Shown piece by piece: positions 16,811 to 25,833 of a DNA stretch of 64,000 nt (position 1 is its first letter; every line of letters starts with the position of its first letter). Origin of the DNA: Phycisphaerales bacterium (GTDB taxonomy: Bacteria; Planctomycetota; Phycisphaerae; Phycisphaerales; UBA1924); contig JADZER010000019.1 of assembly GCA_020850415.1 (NCBI GenBank), positions 33,912 through 97,911 on the forward strand. Reading direction: 5' to 3'. The translations under genes and the position numbers were made by a program. Below the pieces are notes generated by a model that was given only the letters and a program-made list of their open reading frames with translations, searched no databases and was not told the origin of the DNA.

Positions 16811-16840
16811 ATCCGAAGCCATCCGAAGCCATCCGAAACC
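16811..16840. repeat. Three tandem 10-bp repeats (ATCCGAAGCC)
   Basis: Two perfect copies and a third with one change (ATCCGAAACC) lie head to tail, with a related GCATCCGGATC 10 bp further. They sit between the hsd operon and the excisionase/replication module, a place where iterons or excisionase-binding sites would be expected. Confidence 0.5.
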
Positions 16841-16984
16841 GCACGCGCCGCATCCGGATCGTCCGGCCTAAGCCTCTGTCGGAGAGGCACTTGCGCGAGA
16901 CATGGCGTGGCGCGAACTGGCGTGCAGAATCTCCGCGAGTCATCGCCGGGATGGGCCCGGCGTCGAACTTCACGGAGCGAACGC

Positions 16985-17191
16985 ATGGCCGCGAAAGACA
17001 GCAAAGCAAACACGATCGAGAGCCCCCGACTGGTCACCGTCTCCCGCACCGCCGAGTTGCTTGCGATCTCCGAACGCAGCGCCTGGCGGTTGATCTCGAC
17101 TGGCGAGCTGCGGGCGATCAAGCTCGGGAGGTCTACCCGAGTCATGGTCGAGTCCATCGACCGTCTGGTCGAACGGGGAGGTGCGGCGTGA
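16985..17191 (+). CDS. Excisionase-family helix-turn-helix protein
   Basis: 68 aa with the MerR/excisionase-type HTH: LVTVSRTAELLAISERSAWR followed by LISTGELRAIKLGRSTRVM, the pattern of small Xis-like DNA-binding proteins. It likely bends DNA at the att region to favour excision or regulates the replication gene. The ATG at 16985 is preceded by CGGAGCGA; a longer frame from 16907 is possible but the added residues are not protein-like. Its stop overlaps the GTG start of the next gene (GTGA at 17188-17191). This order, HTH then TOPRIM/RecA-like protein then integrase, is typical of integrative elements. Confidence 0.8.
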   Translation: MAAKDSKANTIESPRLVTVSRTAELLAISERSAWRLISTGELRAIKLGRSTRVMVESIDRLVERGGAA

Positions 17192-18945
17192 AACACCCGC
17201 CCCCTGGAGACGACGCGGCCCCGCTGGCGGGCGGGGCTGGCGTCAACGAATCGAAACTCCACCATCAGGATACACCGCCCCATGAACTCGCGCCACTCGC
17301 GGATGAGTTGGGTGTGTCGATCGACAGCCTCGCGGCGATCGGCGTCAGGCGAGTCGGCGAGGAGTGGCACAACCCCGAGCGGAATCAGGGCGGCGAGATC
17401 GTCGGCACCTCACGCCGCTTGCCCACCGGCAAGAAACTCGCCATCGAGGGGAGCAAGCGAGGGCTCGCGCTGCGATGGCCGCTCGACCCCTACGCGGGCA
17501 CCTCGGCCGACGACCCGATCCTCATCGTGGAAGGCGCGAGCGACACGGCGGCGGGGCTCGACCTGGGCTTCGAGACCGTCGGCCGACCCAGCGCGACCGG
17601 CGGCCTCGCTGATCTCTCCGGTCTACTCGCGGGGCGGCATGTCGTCATCGTTGCCGAGAATGACAAGGCGGGGCTCGGCGGCGCGGAGAAGATCGCGGCG
17701 GGGCTTGCGGGTGTGGCCGCGAGCGTGCGCGCGATTCTCCCACCGGAGGGGTGCAAGGATCTTCGTGCGTGGCTCGGCTCGGCTGACCGCGACACGGTTC
17801 GAGCCGAGATCCGCTCCGCCATCGGACTGGCCGACCCCTACGAGCCCGCTGCGGCCGACGAGAGTCCGGCTCGGGGGGGAAGGGGCGGGGCGACGGCCAT
17901 CATGCGCCGAGCTTCCGAGATCGAATCCAAGCCTGTCCGCTGGCTCTGGCGGAATCGGATTCCCTTCGGCAAAGTGACGGTCATCGCGGGAGACCCGGGG
18001 CTTGGCAAGAGCTTCGTCACCATCGACATCATCGCCCGCGCGACCGGGGGCTGGGGCTGGCCGGGCGACGGCCAACCCGGCGAGCAACGGCTCGGCGCGG
18101 TGCTCTACAACGCCGAGGACGACCCCGAGGACACCATCCGCCCAAGGCTCGACGCGGCCGAGGCCGACTGCGATCGGGTGACGATCCTCGAAGGGGTCCG
18201 CAACCCGGACGGCTCGGTCAAGGGCTTCACGCTGGACGAGTTGGATGTCTTGGAGCAGGCCATCGACGACACCCCCGACTGCGGGCTGGTGGTCATCGAC
18301 CCGCTGGGCGCGGTGTTCGGCGAGGCGGACTCGCACCGCGACTCGGATGTCCGGGCCCTCATGGCCCCGCTTTCGGCGCTGGCGGCACGCAAGGGTGTGG
18401 CGATCGTCCTGGTGGCCCACCTCAACAAAGCGCAGGCCCGCAAGGCCATCCACCGGCTGACCGGAAGCCTCGCGGTGGTGGCGGCGGCTCGCATGGGGTG
18501 GCTCGTGGCGGAAGATCCCAACGACAAGGACCGTCGGATGATGGTCAACATCAAGGCCAACATCGCGCGAGGTAGCTCGGGGCTCGCGTTTCGGATCGAG
18601 GGAGACGGCGTACCCCGGATCGAGTGGGAGTCCGGCGAGGTCTCCATGACGGCCGATGAGTTGCTCGAAGCCCTGGGCGACGACGGGGCACGGAGCGAGC
18701 TGGACGAGGCGGTCGAGTTTCTGCGCTCCGAGTTGGCCGACGGCCCCTGCCCGGCCTCCGAGATCGAGAAGTCGGCGAAGTCGGCGATGATCGCGCTCAG
18801 CACGCTCAAGCGCGCCAAGAAGCACCTCCGAGTCGCGTCCACCAAGCGGGGCATGGATGGCGGGTGGGATTGGTCGCTCCCCGAAGGATGCCAGAATGGC
18901 CGAAGGGGTCCATCACTCAACGATGGCAACCTTCGGGCCGGTTGA
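17188..18945 (+). CDS. TOPRIM + RepA/RecA-like ATPase (element replication primase/helicase)
   Basis: 585 aa from the GTG overlapping the upstream stop. The N-terminal half has a TOPRIM-like domain (about 110-210): DPILIVEGASDTAAGL with the conserved Glu, HVVIVAENDKAG with the Asp position, then KDLRAWL. The second half is an AAA_25/RepA-like ATPase: GDPGLGKSF as Walker A, GLVVIDPLGAVFGE as Walker B, and VAIVLVAHLNKA. A short C-terminal winged-helix-like part (CPASEIEKSAKSAMIALSTLKRAKKHL) could bind DNA. Together they suggest a protein that opens and primes replication of the excised circle or maintains it. Similar proteins are common beside integrases in planctomycete and actinobacterial elements. 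Confidence 0.8.
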   Translation: MKHPPPGDDAAPLAGGAGVNESKLHHQDTPPHELAPLADELGVSIDSLAAIGVRRVGEEWHNPERNQGGEIVGTSRRLPTGKKLAIEGSKRGLALRWPLDPYAGTSADDPILIVEGASDTAAGLDLGFETVGRPSATGGLADLSGLLAGRHVVIVAENDKAGLGGAEKIAAGLAGVAASVRAILPPEGCKDLRAWLGSADRDTVRAEIRSAIGLADPYEPAAADESPARGGRGGATAIMRRASEIESKPVRWLWRNRIPFGKVTVIAGDPGLGKSFVTIDIIARATGGWGWPGDGQPGEQRLGAVLYNAEDDPEDTIRPRLDAAEADCDRVTILEGVRNPDGSVKGFTLDELDVLEQAIDDTPDCGLVVIDPLGAVFGEADSHRDSDVRALMAPLSALAARKGVAIVLVAHLNKAQARKAIHRLTGSLAVVAAARMGWLVAEDPNDKDRRMMVNIKANIARGSSGLAFRIEGDGVPRIEWESGEVSMTADELLEALGDDGARSELDEAVEFLRSELADGPCPASEIEKSAKSAMIALSTLKRAKKHLRVASTKRGMDGGWDWSLPEGCQNGRRGPSLNDGNLRAG

Positions 18946-18985
18946 CCGCCTTCGGAGAATCCGCGTGTCTTTCTGGTGCAGGGAC

Positions 18986-19014
18986 TTGCGCCATGGGGCA
19001 TGCGTTGGCATAAT
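18986..19014 (+). promoter_or_regulatory. Candidate promoter of the integrase gene
   Basis: TTGCGC (18986-18991) and CATAAT (19009-19014) with a 17-bp spacer lie 37 bp before the integrase ATG; GGAGGA follows at about 19039 as Shine-Dalgarno. This is one of the best sigma70-like matches in the window, and means int need not depend on the upstream gene. Confidence 0.55.
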
Positions 19015-19051
19015 CAGGCAGACACACGGGCAAGGCCCGGAGGATCGAACG

Positions 19052-20617
<1,566 letters not shown>

Positions 20618-20738
20618 CTTGGGGGAGCAACGCACCCCGGCCGGACCGGCCCGTCGGGGCCCGAGGCCTCACCCGAACCGGATCCGATACATGGTACCCG
20701 GCCCGGGCCCGCCGTCCAGCCCGGATCGGCCGGAATCA

Positions 20739-20767
20739 TTGACCCCGTCCCGGCCCGGCGCTACGGT
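20739..20767 (+). promoter_or_regulatory. Candidate promoter of rpmF-plsX-fabH
   Basis: TTGACC (20739-20744), a 17-bp spacer and TACGGT (20762-20767) lie about 80 bp upstream of rpmF, inside the 231-bp gap after the tRNA. This is the only convincing -35/-10 pair in that gap. Confidence 0.4.
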
Positions 20768-20848
20768 TGCGGCCAGCCTAGGGTGGTCCCTCCGCGCGCC
20801 GGAGGCCCGCCCGTTCCGTGCCCAGGGCCCCGAAAGGACCGCAGACCG

Positions 20849-21049
20849 ATGCAGCCAGGACAAAGACAAAGCTACGGCCGCTCTCGCCGCCGCCGCTCGC
20901 ACGACGCTCTGACCGCGCCCGCGAGTTCGATGTGCCCCCTGAGCGGGATGCCCAAGCTCCCGCACCGCGCCTGCCGCGAGTCCGGCTATGTGCGTCCGGG
21001 CCTGAAGATCACCATCCCCAAGCTCGGGATCGGCGTCCCGAGGGACTAA
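20849..21049 (+). CDS. rpmF: 50S ribosomal protein L32
   Basis: 66 aa. The family core is clear: RSRRRRSHDALTAP then SSMCPLSGMPKLPHRACRESGYV. L32 usually binds zinc through two CxxC pairs; here only one Cys of each pair remains (Cys29 and Cys42), so this is a Cys-poor form that probably does not bind zinc. The start ATG has AAAGGA upstream. It precedes plsX by 3 bp, the conserved rpmF-plsX-fabH arrangement that ties ribosome and membrane lipid synthesis. A longer upstream frame from 20783 is not L32-like and was not used. Confidence 0.9.
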   Translation: MQPGQRQSYGRSRRRRSHDALTAPASSMCPLSGMPKLPHRACRESGYVRPGLKITIPKLGIGVPRD

Positions 21050-21052
21050 GCC

Positions 21053-22087
21053 ATGCGCCTCGCCGTGGATGTCATGGGCGGGGATCACGCCCCGGACGCC
21101 ATCCTCAAGGGTTGCGTTGAGGCGCTGGCCCACCTCGCGCCCCAAGATCAGCTCCTGCTCTTTGGTGACCAGGTGATCATCCGCGAGTTGCTCGCGGAGC
21201 TGGGCTGCTCGGACCCCAGGCTGGTCGTCGAGCATGCGCCCGAGGTCATCACGATGGAGGACTCGCCGGCCAAGGCGGTCCGCGGCAAGCCGGACAGCTC
21301 CATCGTGCAGATGACCCTTCGTGGCTCGCAGAAGCACGAGGACCCCGTCGACGGGGTGCTCAGCGCCGGCAACACCGGCGCCTGCGTCACCGCGGCCATC
21401 ATGCACATGAAGCGTCTGCCGGGCGTGCACCGGCCCGGCATCGCCGTCACCATCCCCGCGTTCCACGGCCCGGTGGTGCTGTGCGACGCCGGCGCCAACC
21501 CGCTGCCCACGGCCGCCCATCTGTGGCAGTACGGCGTGATGGCGGACATCTACGCCCGGGATGTGCAGGGCATCCAGAACCCCCGCGTCGCGCTGATGAA
21601 CATCGGCGCGGAGGAGGGGAAGGGCTCGGAGCTGGTGAAGAAGGCCCGCGACCTGCTCCGCGACACCCCCGACCTGAACTTCATCGGCTTTGTCGAGGGC
21701 CGGGACTTCTTCAACGGGGCCGCGGATGTGATCATCACCGATGGGTTCCTGGGCAACACGCTGCTCAAGATGGCCGAGGGGATGGCCAAGAGCCTGTTCG
21801 CGGCGATCGCGCAGGAGATCTTCGACGCGGACCCGAGTCTGGCGATCCAGTTCGAGCCGGTGGTCAAGCAGATCTACGCCAAGAACGACTACCACGAGTA
21901 CGGCGGGGCGCCGCTCCTTGGTGTCAACGGCTCGTGTTTCATCGCCCACGGGTCGAGTGAGGCGCGGACGATCAAGGCGGCGGTTCGGAACGCCCGCGAT
22001 TATGTCATGCGTCATGTGAACGACGAGATCGCCGCGAGGATTCAGAGCCTCGAGCATCTCAACAGTCCGGAACGAGAGCCGGCATGA
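21053..22087 (+). CDS. plsX: Phosphate acyltransferase PlsX
   Basis: Makes acyl-phosphate from acyl-ACP for phospholipid synthesis; peripheral membrane enzyme. The N-terminus MRLAVDVMGGDHAPDAILKG is the family signature, and later blocks GVLSAGNTGA, LCDAGANP, ALMNIGAEEGKG and VIITDGFLGNTLLKMAEG are all present. At 344 aa the length is typical. GAGGG upstream serves as Shine-Dalgarno. It overlaps fabH by ATGA at its 3' end, so PlsX and FabH are co-translated. Confidence 0.97.
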   Translation: MRLAVDVMGGDHAPDAILKGCVEALAHLAPQDQLLLFGDQVIIRELLAELGCSDPRLVVEHAPEVITMEDSPAKAVRGKPDSSIVQMTLRGSQKHEDPVDGVLSAGNTGACVTAAIMHMKRLPGVHRPGIAVTIPAFHGPVVLCDAGANPLPTAAHLWQYGVMADIYARDVQGIQNPRVALMNIGAEEGKGSELVKKARDLLRDTPDLNFIGFVEGRDFFNGAADVIITDGFLGNTLLKMAEGMAKSLFAAIAQEIFDADPSLAIQFEPVVKQIYAKNDYHEYGGAPLLGVNGSCFIAHGSSEARTIKAAVRNARDYVMRHVNDEIAARIQSLEHLNSPEREPA

Positions 22088-23121
22088 GCAGCGAACAGCC
22101 CGCCGGATCGGCGCGGGCGAGGTCCCTCTCGGGCGTCGTCATCGCGGGCACGGGTTCGGCGGTCCCCGGGCGGCGGGTCACGAACGCCGACCTTGAGAAG
22201 GTGATGGACACCTCGGACGAGTGGATCGTCCAGCGGACGGGCATCCGCGAACGCCACATCCACGACCGCGACGCGGGCGAGAGCAGCGCCTCGCTGGCGA
22301 CCGAGGCCGCCGGCAGGGCCCTCGAGAGCGCGGGTCTCGCCGGCGACCAGGTGGACCTCCTGGTCTGCGCCACGATGACGCCGGACATGCCGACGCCGAG
22401 CGTGTCGTGCATCGTCGCGGACCGGATCGGGGCGGGGCCGATCCCGGCGTTCGATCTGAACGCCGCGTGCTCGGGCTTTGTGTACGCCATGAACACCGTC
22501 CACGCGCTGATGCTCGGCGGGCGGTACAAGACCGCGCTGGTGATCGGGGTGGACTGCATCACCCAGCACTGCGACTTCTCGACTTCCGGACGCGCGACCA
22601 GCGTGCTGTTCGGCGACGCCGGCGGCGCGTGCGTGCTCCGCGCGTCCGACGACGCCTCCAAGGGGCTGCTCGCCGAGTCCATGCACTCCGACGGCGCCGG
22701 CGCCCAGCACCTCTACATCCCCAGCCGCGCGGGCGACTTCTACGACCAGGACGACTCCGACGCGCAGAAGATCAATCGGGTCGTGATGCACGGCCCGGGC
22801 ATCTTCAAGTTCGCCGTGTCGACCTTCCCCAGGCTGATCGAGCAGACGCTCGACCGCGCGGGGCTGAGCGCCGACGCGGTGGACCACTACATCTGCCACC
22901 AGTCCAACGCCCGGATCCTCGCGGCGGCCCGCGAGCGGTTCGGCCTGGCCGAGTCGAAGATGCATGTCAATATCGACCGGTTCGGCAACACCGTCGCCGC
23001 GTCGGTGCCGCTGATCCTCGACCACCAGACCCGCGCCGGCCGGGTCCAGCCGGGGCAGAAGGTCATGTTCCTGGCGTTCGGCGCGGGGCTGACCTGGGCG
23101 AGCAGCCTCTGGCAGCTCTGA
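22084..23121 (+). CDS. fabH: 3-oxoacyl-ACP synthase III
   Basis: Starts fatty acid synthesis by condensing an acyl-CoA with malonyl-ACP. The catalytic triad is visible: Cys129 in DLNAACSGF, His272 in ICHQSN and Asn302 in RFGNTVAAS. The N-terminal ITGTGSAVPxRxVTN-like block reads VIAGTGSAVPGRRVTNADLE, followed by DEWIVQRTGIRERH. Length 345 aa is slightly above E. coli FabH. ATG overlaps the plsX stop. The genes that often follow in other bacteria (fabD, fabG, acpP) are not here; the next gene is an unrelated DinB-like protein. Confidence 0.97.
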   Translation: MSSEQPAGSARARSLSGVVIAGTGSAVPGRRVTNADLEKVMDTSDEWIVQRTGIRERHIHDRDAGESSASLATEAAGRALESAGLAGDQVDLLVCATMTPDMPTPSVSCIVADRIGAGPIPAFDLNAACSGFVYAMNTVHALMLGGRYKTALVIGVDCITQHCDFSTSGRATSVLFGDAGGACVLRASDDASKGLLAESMHSDGAGAQHLYIPSRAGDFYDQDDSDAQKINRVVMHGPGIFKFAVSTFPRLIEQTLDRAGLSADAVDHYICHQSNARILAAARERFGLAESKMHVNIDRFGNTVAASVPLILDHQTRAGRVQPGQKVMFLAFGAGLTWASSLWQL

Positions 23122-23182
23122 AGTGCCGCGGGGGCGCCGCGGGGGGCGCCCTCCACCTCCCCCCGGGGGGTATGCTGGGCCG

Positions 23183-23692
23183 ATGCACCCCGCCACGCTC
23201 TACAGCTATCTGACCCGCTCCCGCGCGCGGGTGTTCGATTGGGTGCGCCCGCTGTCTCCCGAGGATTACGCCCGCGGGTTCCCGATCGGGCCGGGCTCGC
23301 TGGCGGCGGTGCTCACGCACATCTACATCAGCGAGTGGTACTACATCCGGCGCATGCTCGGGCGCGAGGTGCCGGCGTCCGCGGACTGGCCGATCCGGGA
23401 CGACGACCCGCCGCCGTTCGCCCGGCTGGAGGCCGCGTGGGCGGTCCAGGCGTCGGAGACGGCGGACGCGATCGGCGCCGTGCCAGACTGGGACGCGCAG
23501 ATCAGCTACACCGTGACGGACGACGCCGGGAAGCGCAAGCGCGTGACGACGACGCCCACGGACATCTTCAGCCAGCTGGTCCTGCACGAGGTGCACCACC
23601 GCGCCCAGGCGCTCAACATCCTCCGCCGGTTGGGCGTGAAGACCGAGGATATCGACTACAACCTGATGACCTACACGATCACCGACGCGTGA
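23183..23692 (+). CDS. DinB-family four-helix protein
   Basis: 169 aa with the DinB/YfiT-like four-helix bundle. Conserved metal-binding His positions are seen: LTHIYISEWYYIRRML in helix 2 and LHEVHHRAQALNILRRLG in helix 4, the latter the strongest signature of the family. These metalloproteins include thiol transferases; the reaction here is unknown. ATG 23183 was chosen because TATGCT ends 6 nt before it, no Shine-Dalgarno is present, and the residues upstream in the longer frame are Pro/Gly-rich shadow sequence. The mRNA is likely leaderless. Cytoplasmic; stands alone. Confidence 0.85.
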   Translation: MHPATLYSYLTRSRARVFDWVRPLSPEDYARGFPIGPGSLAAVLTHIYISEWYYIRRMLGREVPASADWPIRDDDPPPFARLEAAWAVQASETADAIGAVPDWDAQISYTVTDDAGKRKRVTTTPTDIFSQLVLHEVHHRAQALNILRRLGVKTEDIDYNLMTYTITDA

Positions 23693-23722
23693 GGGCGGTC
23701 GTGGGTGCCGGGCGCGAGGGGC

Positions 23723-24451
23723 TCAGTTCCCGCCGGGCTCGCCCGCGGGCTGCTCGGGCGCCGGCTGCTCGACCGGGGCGGGGGTCGGCCCCTCGCCGGC
23801 CGGGTTCTCCGGGGGAGCGTCGGGGATGGCCAGGTCCGCGCGCACGAGCGGGGTCAGGTCGAGCGCGGTCGTGTCCCGCAGCAGGGGGCGGAGCAGCACC
23901 TCCTGCACGATGACATTGGTGTTGGTGACATCCATGCCCTCGGCCGACATGCGGCTGGAGTACACGCGGTCGACCCCTTGGGCCTCGGCGACCTTCTGCA
24001 CCGACGCGTGGATCCTGGCGTAGGCGTCGGCGAGCTGCCCGGCGCTGAGCTGGTCGATCCGCTGCCCGGCCTGCTGGCTGAGCATGCGGATGCGCTGGTC
24101 GAGCTGCTGGTACTCCTCGTAGAGCGCCTGCGAGACCGACTGGTCCGGGTTGTTGGGGTCGAGTTGCTGGAGCGACTGCACCGCCGCGTCGCGCTGGGCG
24201 ACGAGCGGGTCGATCTGGGCGTTCCAGGTCTGGGTCTCGGTCTCCCGCTCGGTCTTGTAGGGGTCGAAGTCGAGCATGACCTCGAGCAGCCCCAGGACAT
24301 CGACCGTGCCGGTCTTGGCCTCGCCGACCACGCCGCCCCGTTCCCACGACGCCAAGGCCGCGGACGGGGAGGCGAGCAGGTGGCCGAGGGCGGCCGCGAA
24401 CACCGCGCCGGCGATGCCGGCGGCGACAACAAGCTGCGTGGTACGCTGCAT
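23723..24451 (-). CDS. OmpH/Skp-like periplasmic protein
   Basis: 242 aa with an N-terminal hydrophobic signal (QLVVAAGIAGAVFAAALGHLLA) and then an OmpH-type domain: GTVDVLGLLEVML near the start, followed by a long coiled-coil region (about 75-150) rich in Gln, Leu and charged residues (LYEEYQQLDQRIRMLSQQAG) and a return strand VDRVYSSRMSAEGMDVTNTN. This is the layout of Skp, a trimeric periplasmic chaperone of outer membrane proteins. The C-terminus is Pro/Glu/Ala-rich and disordered. Usually found beside bamA or lpxD, but not here, so the assignment rests on the fold pattern. The ATG at 24451 begins MQRTTQL. Confidence 0.65.
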   Translation of the reverse strand: MQRTTQLVVAAGIAGAVFAAALGHLLASPSAALASWERGGVVGEAKTGTVDVLGLLEVMLDFDPYKTERETETQTWNAQIDPLVAQRDAAVQSLQQLDPNNPDQSVSQALYEEYQQLDQRIRMLSQQAGQRIDQLSAGQLADAYARIHASVQKVAEAQGVDRVYSSRMSAEGMDVTNTNVIVQEVLLRPLLRDTTALDLTPLVRADLAIPDAPPENPAGEGPTPAPVEQPAPEQPAGEPGGN

Positions 24452-24577
24452 GGCTGGCTCCGTAGTTCCCACGCCGGCCCGGCGCGGTTCGGGCCCACTG
24501 TAGCGGCCCCGACCCACCCCGGCCCCGACCTCGGGCGGGGCTGATAGGCTTGCCCTGGGGCCCCGCAGGAGCGACCG

Positions 24578-25735
24578 ATGAACACCGCCATGCTCGACCG
24601 TCTCGCCGATGTGCTTGTCGCCTATTCCGCCAGGGTCAAGAAGGGCGACCTGGTTGTCATCACCGGCGACCCCGTCGCCCTCCCCGCCATCCGGGCGGTC
24701 TACCGCAGTGTCCTCGCCGCCGGCGCCAACCCGGTCTGGCAGCCCACCTCGGAGGAGCTCATCGACGACCTGCTCGAGTGCGGCAGCCTCGACCAGATCG
24801 CCTTCGTCTCCCCGCTGGCCAGCCACACCGTCGAGACGATGGACGCCACCATCCGCTTCTGGGCCGAGCGCAACACCCGCTCCCGCACCCGCGTGGACGC
24901 CAAGCGCCTCACCGCGACGCAGCAGGCCCGCAAGCCGTTCCTCACCCGCCTGCTCGCCCGGGCGGCGGAGGGCAAGCTCCGCTGGGTCGGCACGCAGTAC
25001 CCCACCGAGGCCAGCGCCCAGGACGCGGAGATGAGCCTGCGTCAGTACGAGAAGTTCGTGTTCGAGGCCGGGCTGCTCCACCTGCCCGACCCGGTCGCGG
25101 AGTGGGGCAAGGTGCACGAACGGCAGGAGCGGGTGCGCGGGTTCCTCCAGACCAAGACCGAGCTGCGGTTCCGGGCCCCCGCGGCCGACGGGCACGACGG
25201 CACCGACCTGCGGGTCAATGTCGACCCCGCCAAGGCCACCTGGGTCAACTGCTCCGGGCACGAGAACTTCCCCGACGGCGAGGTCTTCACGGGGCCGCAG
25301 GGCGTGGAGGGGCATGTGAACTACACCTTCCCCGCGGTCTACAACGGTCGCGAGGTCGAGGGCGTGCGCCTGGCCTTCAAGGGCGGGCGCGTCGTGGACG
25401 CCGCGGCGAAGAAGAACGAGGCGTTCCTCCACGAGATGCTCGACCAGGACGAGGGGGCGAGGAACCTCGGCGAGATCGCCATCGGCACCAACTACGGCAT
25501 CACCGAGTTCAGCCGCAACACCCTCTTCGATGAGAAGATCGGCGGGACCTTCCACGCCGCGTGCGGCGCCGGGTACCCCGAGAGCGGGTCGCACAACCAG
25601 TCCGGCCTGCACTGGGACATGGTCTGCGACCTGCGTCCCAATGCCGCCAAGGGCCGCCCCGGCGGCACGATCGAGGCCGACGGGAAGGTGTTCCATCGGG
25701 ACGGGAAGTTCCTGCTCGATGGGTGGGGCGGGTAG
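24578..25735 (+). CDS. M29-family aminopeptidase
   Basis: Metal-dependent leucyl-type aminopeptidase of family M29 (AmpS/aminopeptidase T), 385 aa, cytoplasmic. Family blocks are visible: an N-terminal domain with VKKGDLVVITGDPVALP, then the metal ligands region ENFPDGEVFTGP (the glutamate of the family), NYTFPAVYNGREVEGVRL, LGEIAIGTNYGI, and the C-terminal GAGYPESGSHNQSGLHWDMVCDL with the conserved His and Asp. GGAG at 24569 gives a Shine-Dalgarno, and TAGGCT at 24544 may be the -10 box. It reads towards rlmN with a 98-bp gap. Confidence 0.92.
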   Translation: MNTAMLDRLADVLVAYSARVKKGDLVVITGDPVALPAIRAVYRSVLAAGANPVWQPTSEELIDDLLECGSLDQIAFVSPLASHTVETMDATIRFWAERNTRSRTRVDAKRLTATQQARKPFLTRLLARAAEGKLRWVGTQYPTEASAQDAEMSLRQYEKFVFEAGLLHLPDPVAEWGKVHERQERVRGFLQTKTELRFRAPAADGHDGTDLRVNVDPAKATWVNCSGHENFPDGEVFTGPQGVEGHVNYTFPAVYNGREVEGVRLAFKGGRVVDAAAKKNEAFLHEMLDQDEGARNLGEIAIGTNYGITEFSRNTLFDEKIGGTFHAACGAGYPESGSHNQSGLHWDMVCDLRPNAAKGRPGGTIEADGKVFHRDGKFLLDGWGG

Positions 25736-25833
25736 CGGGGCGGGCCCGCAGCGGCCCTGCCTCGCCGGCGCCCCGCGCCGCTGATCTCCCCGTGTCGAGC
25801 CCGCGCGGCGGCAGGAGGGCATACCCTCCCCCC

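Noticed and set aside
18857..19051. Extended N-terminus of the integrase from 18857
   Set aside because: It would overlap the replication gene and the good promoter at 18986-19014; the ATG at 19052 has a proper Shine-Dalgarno.
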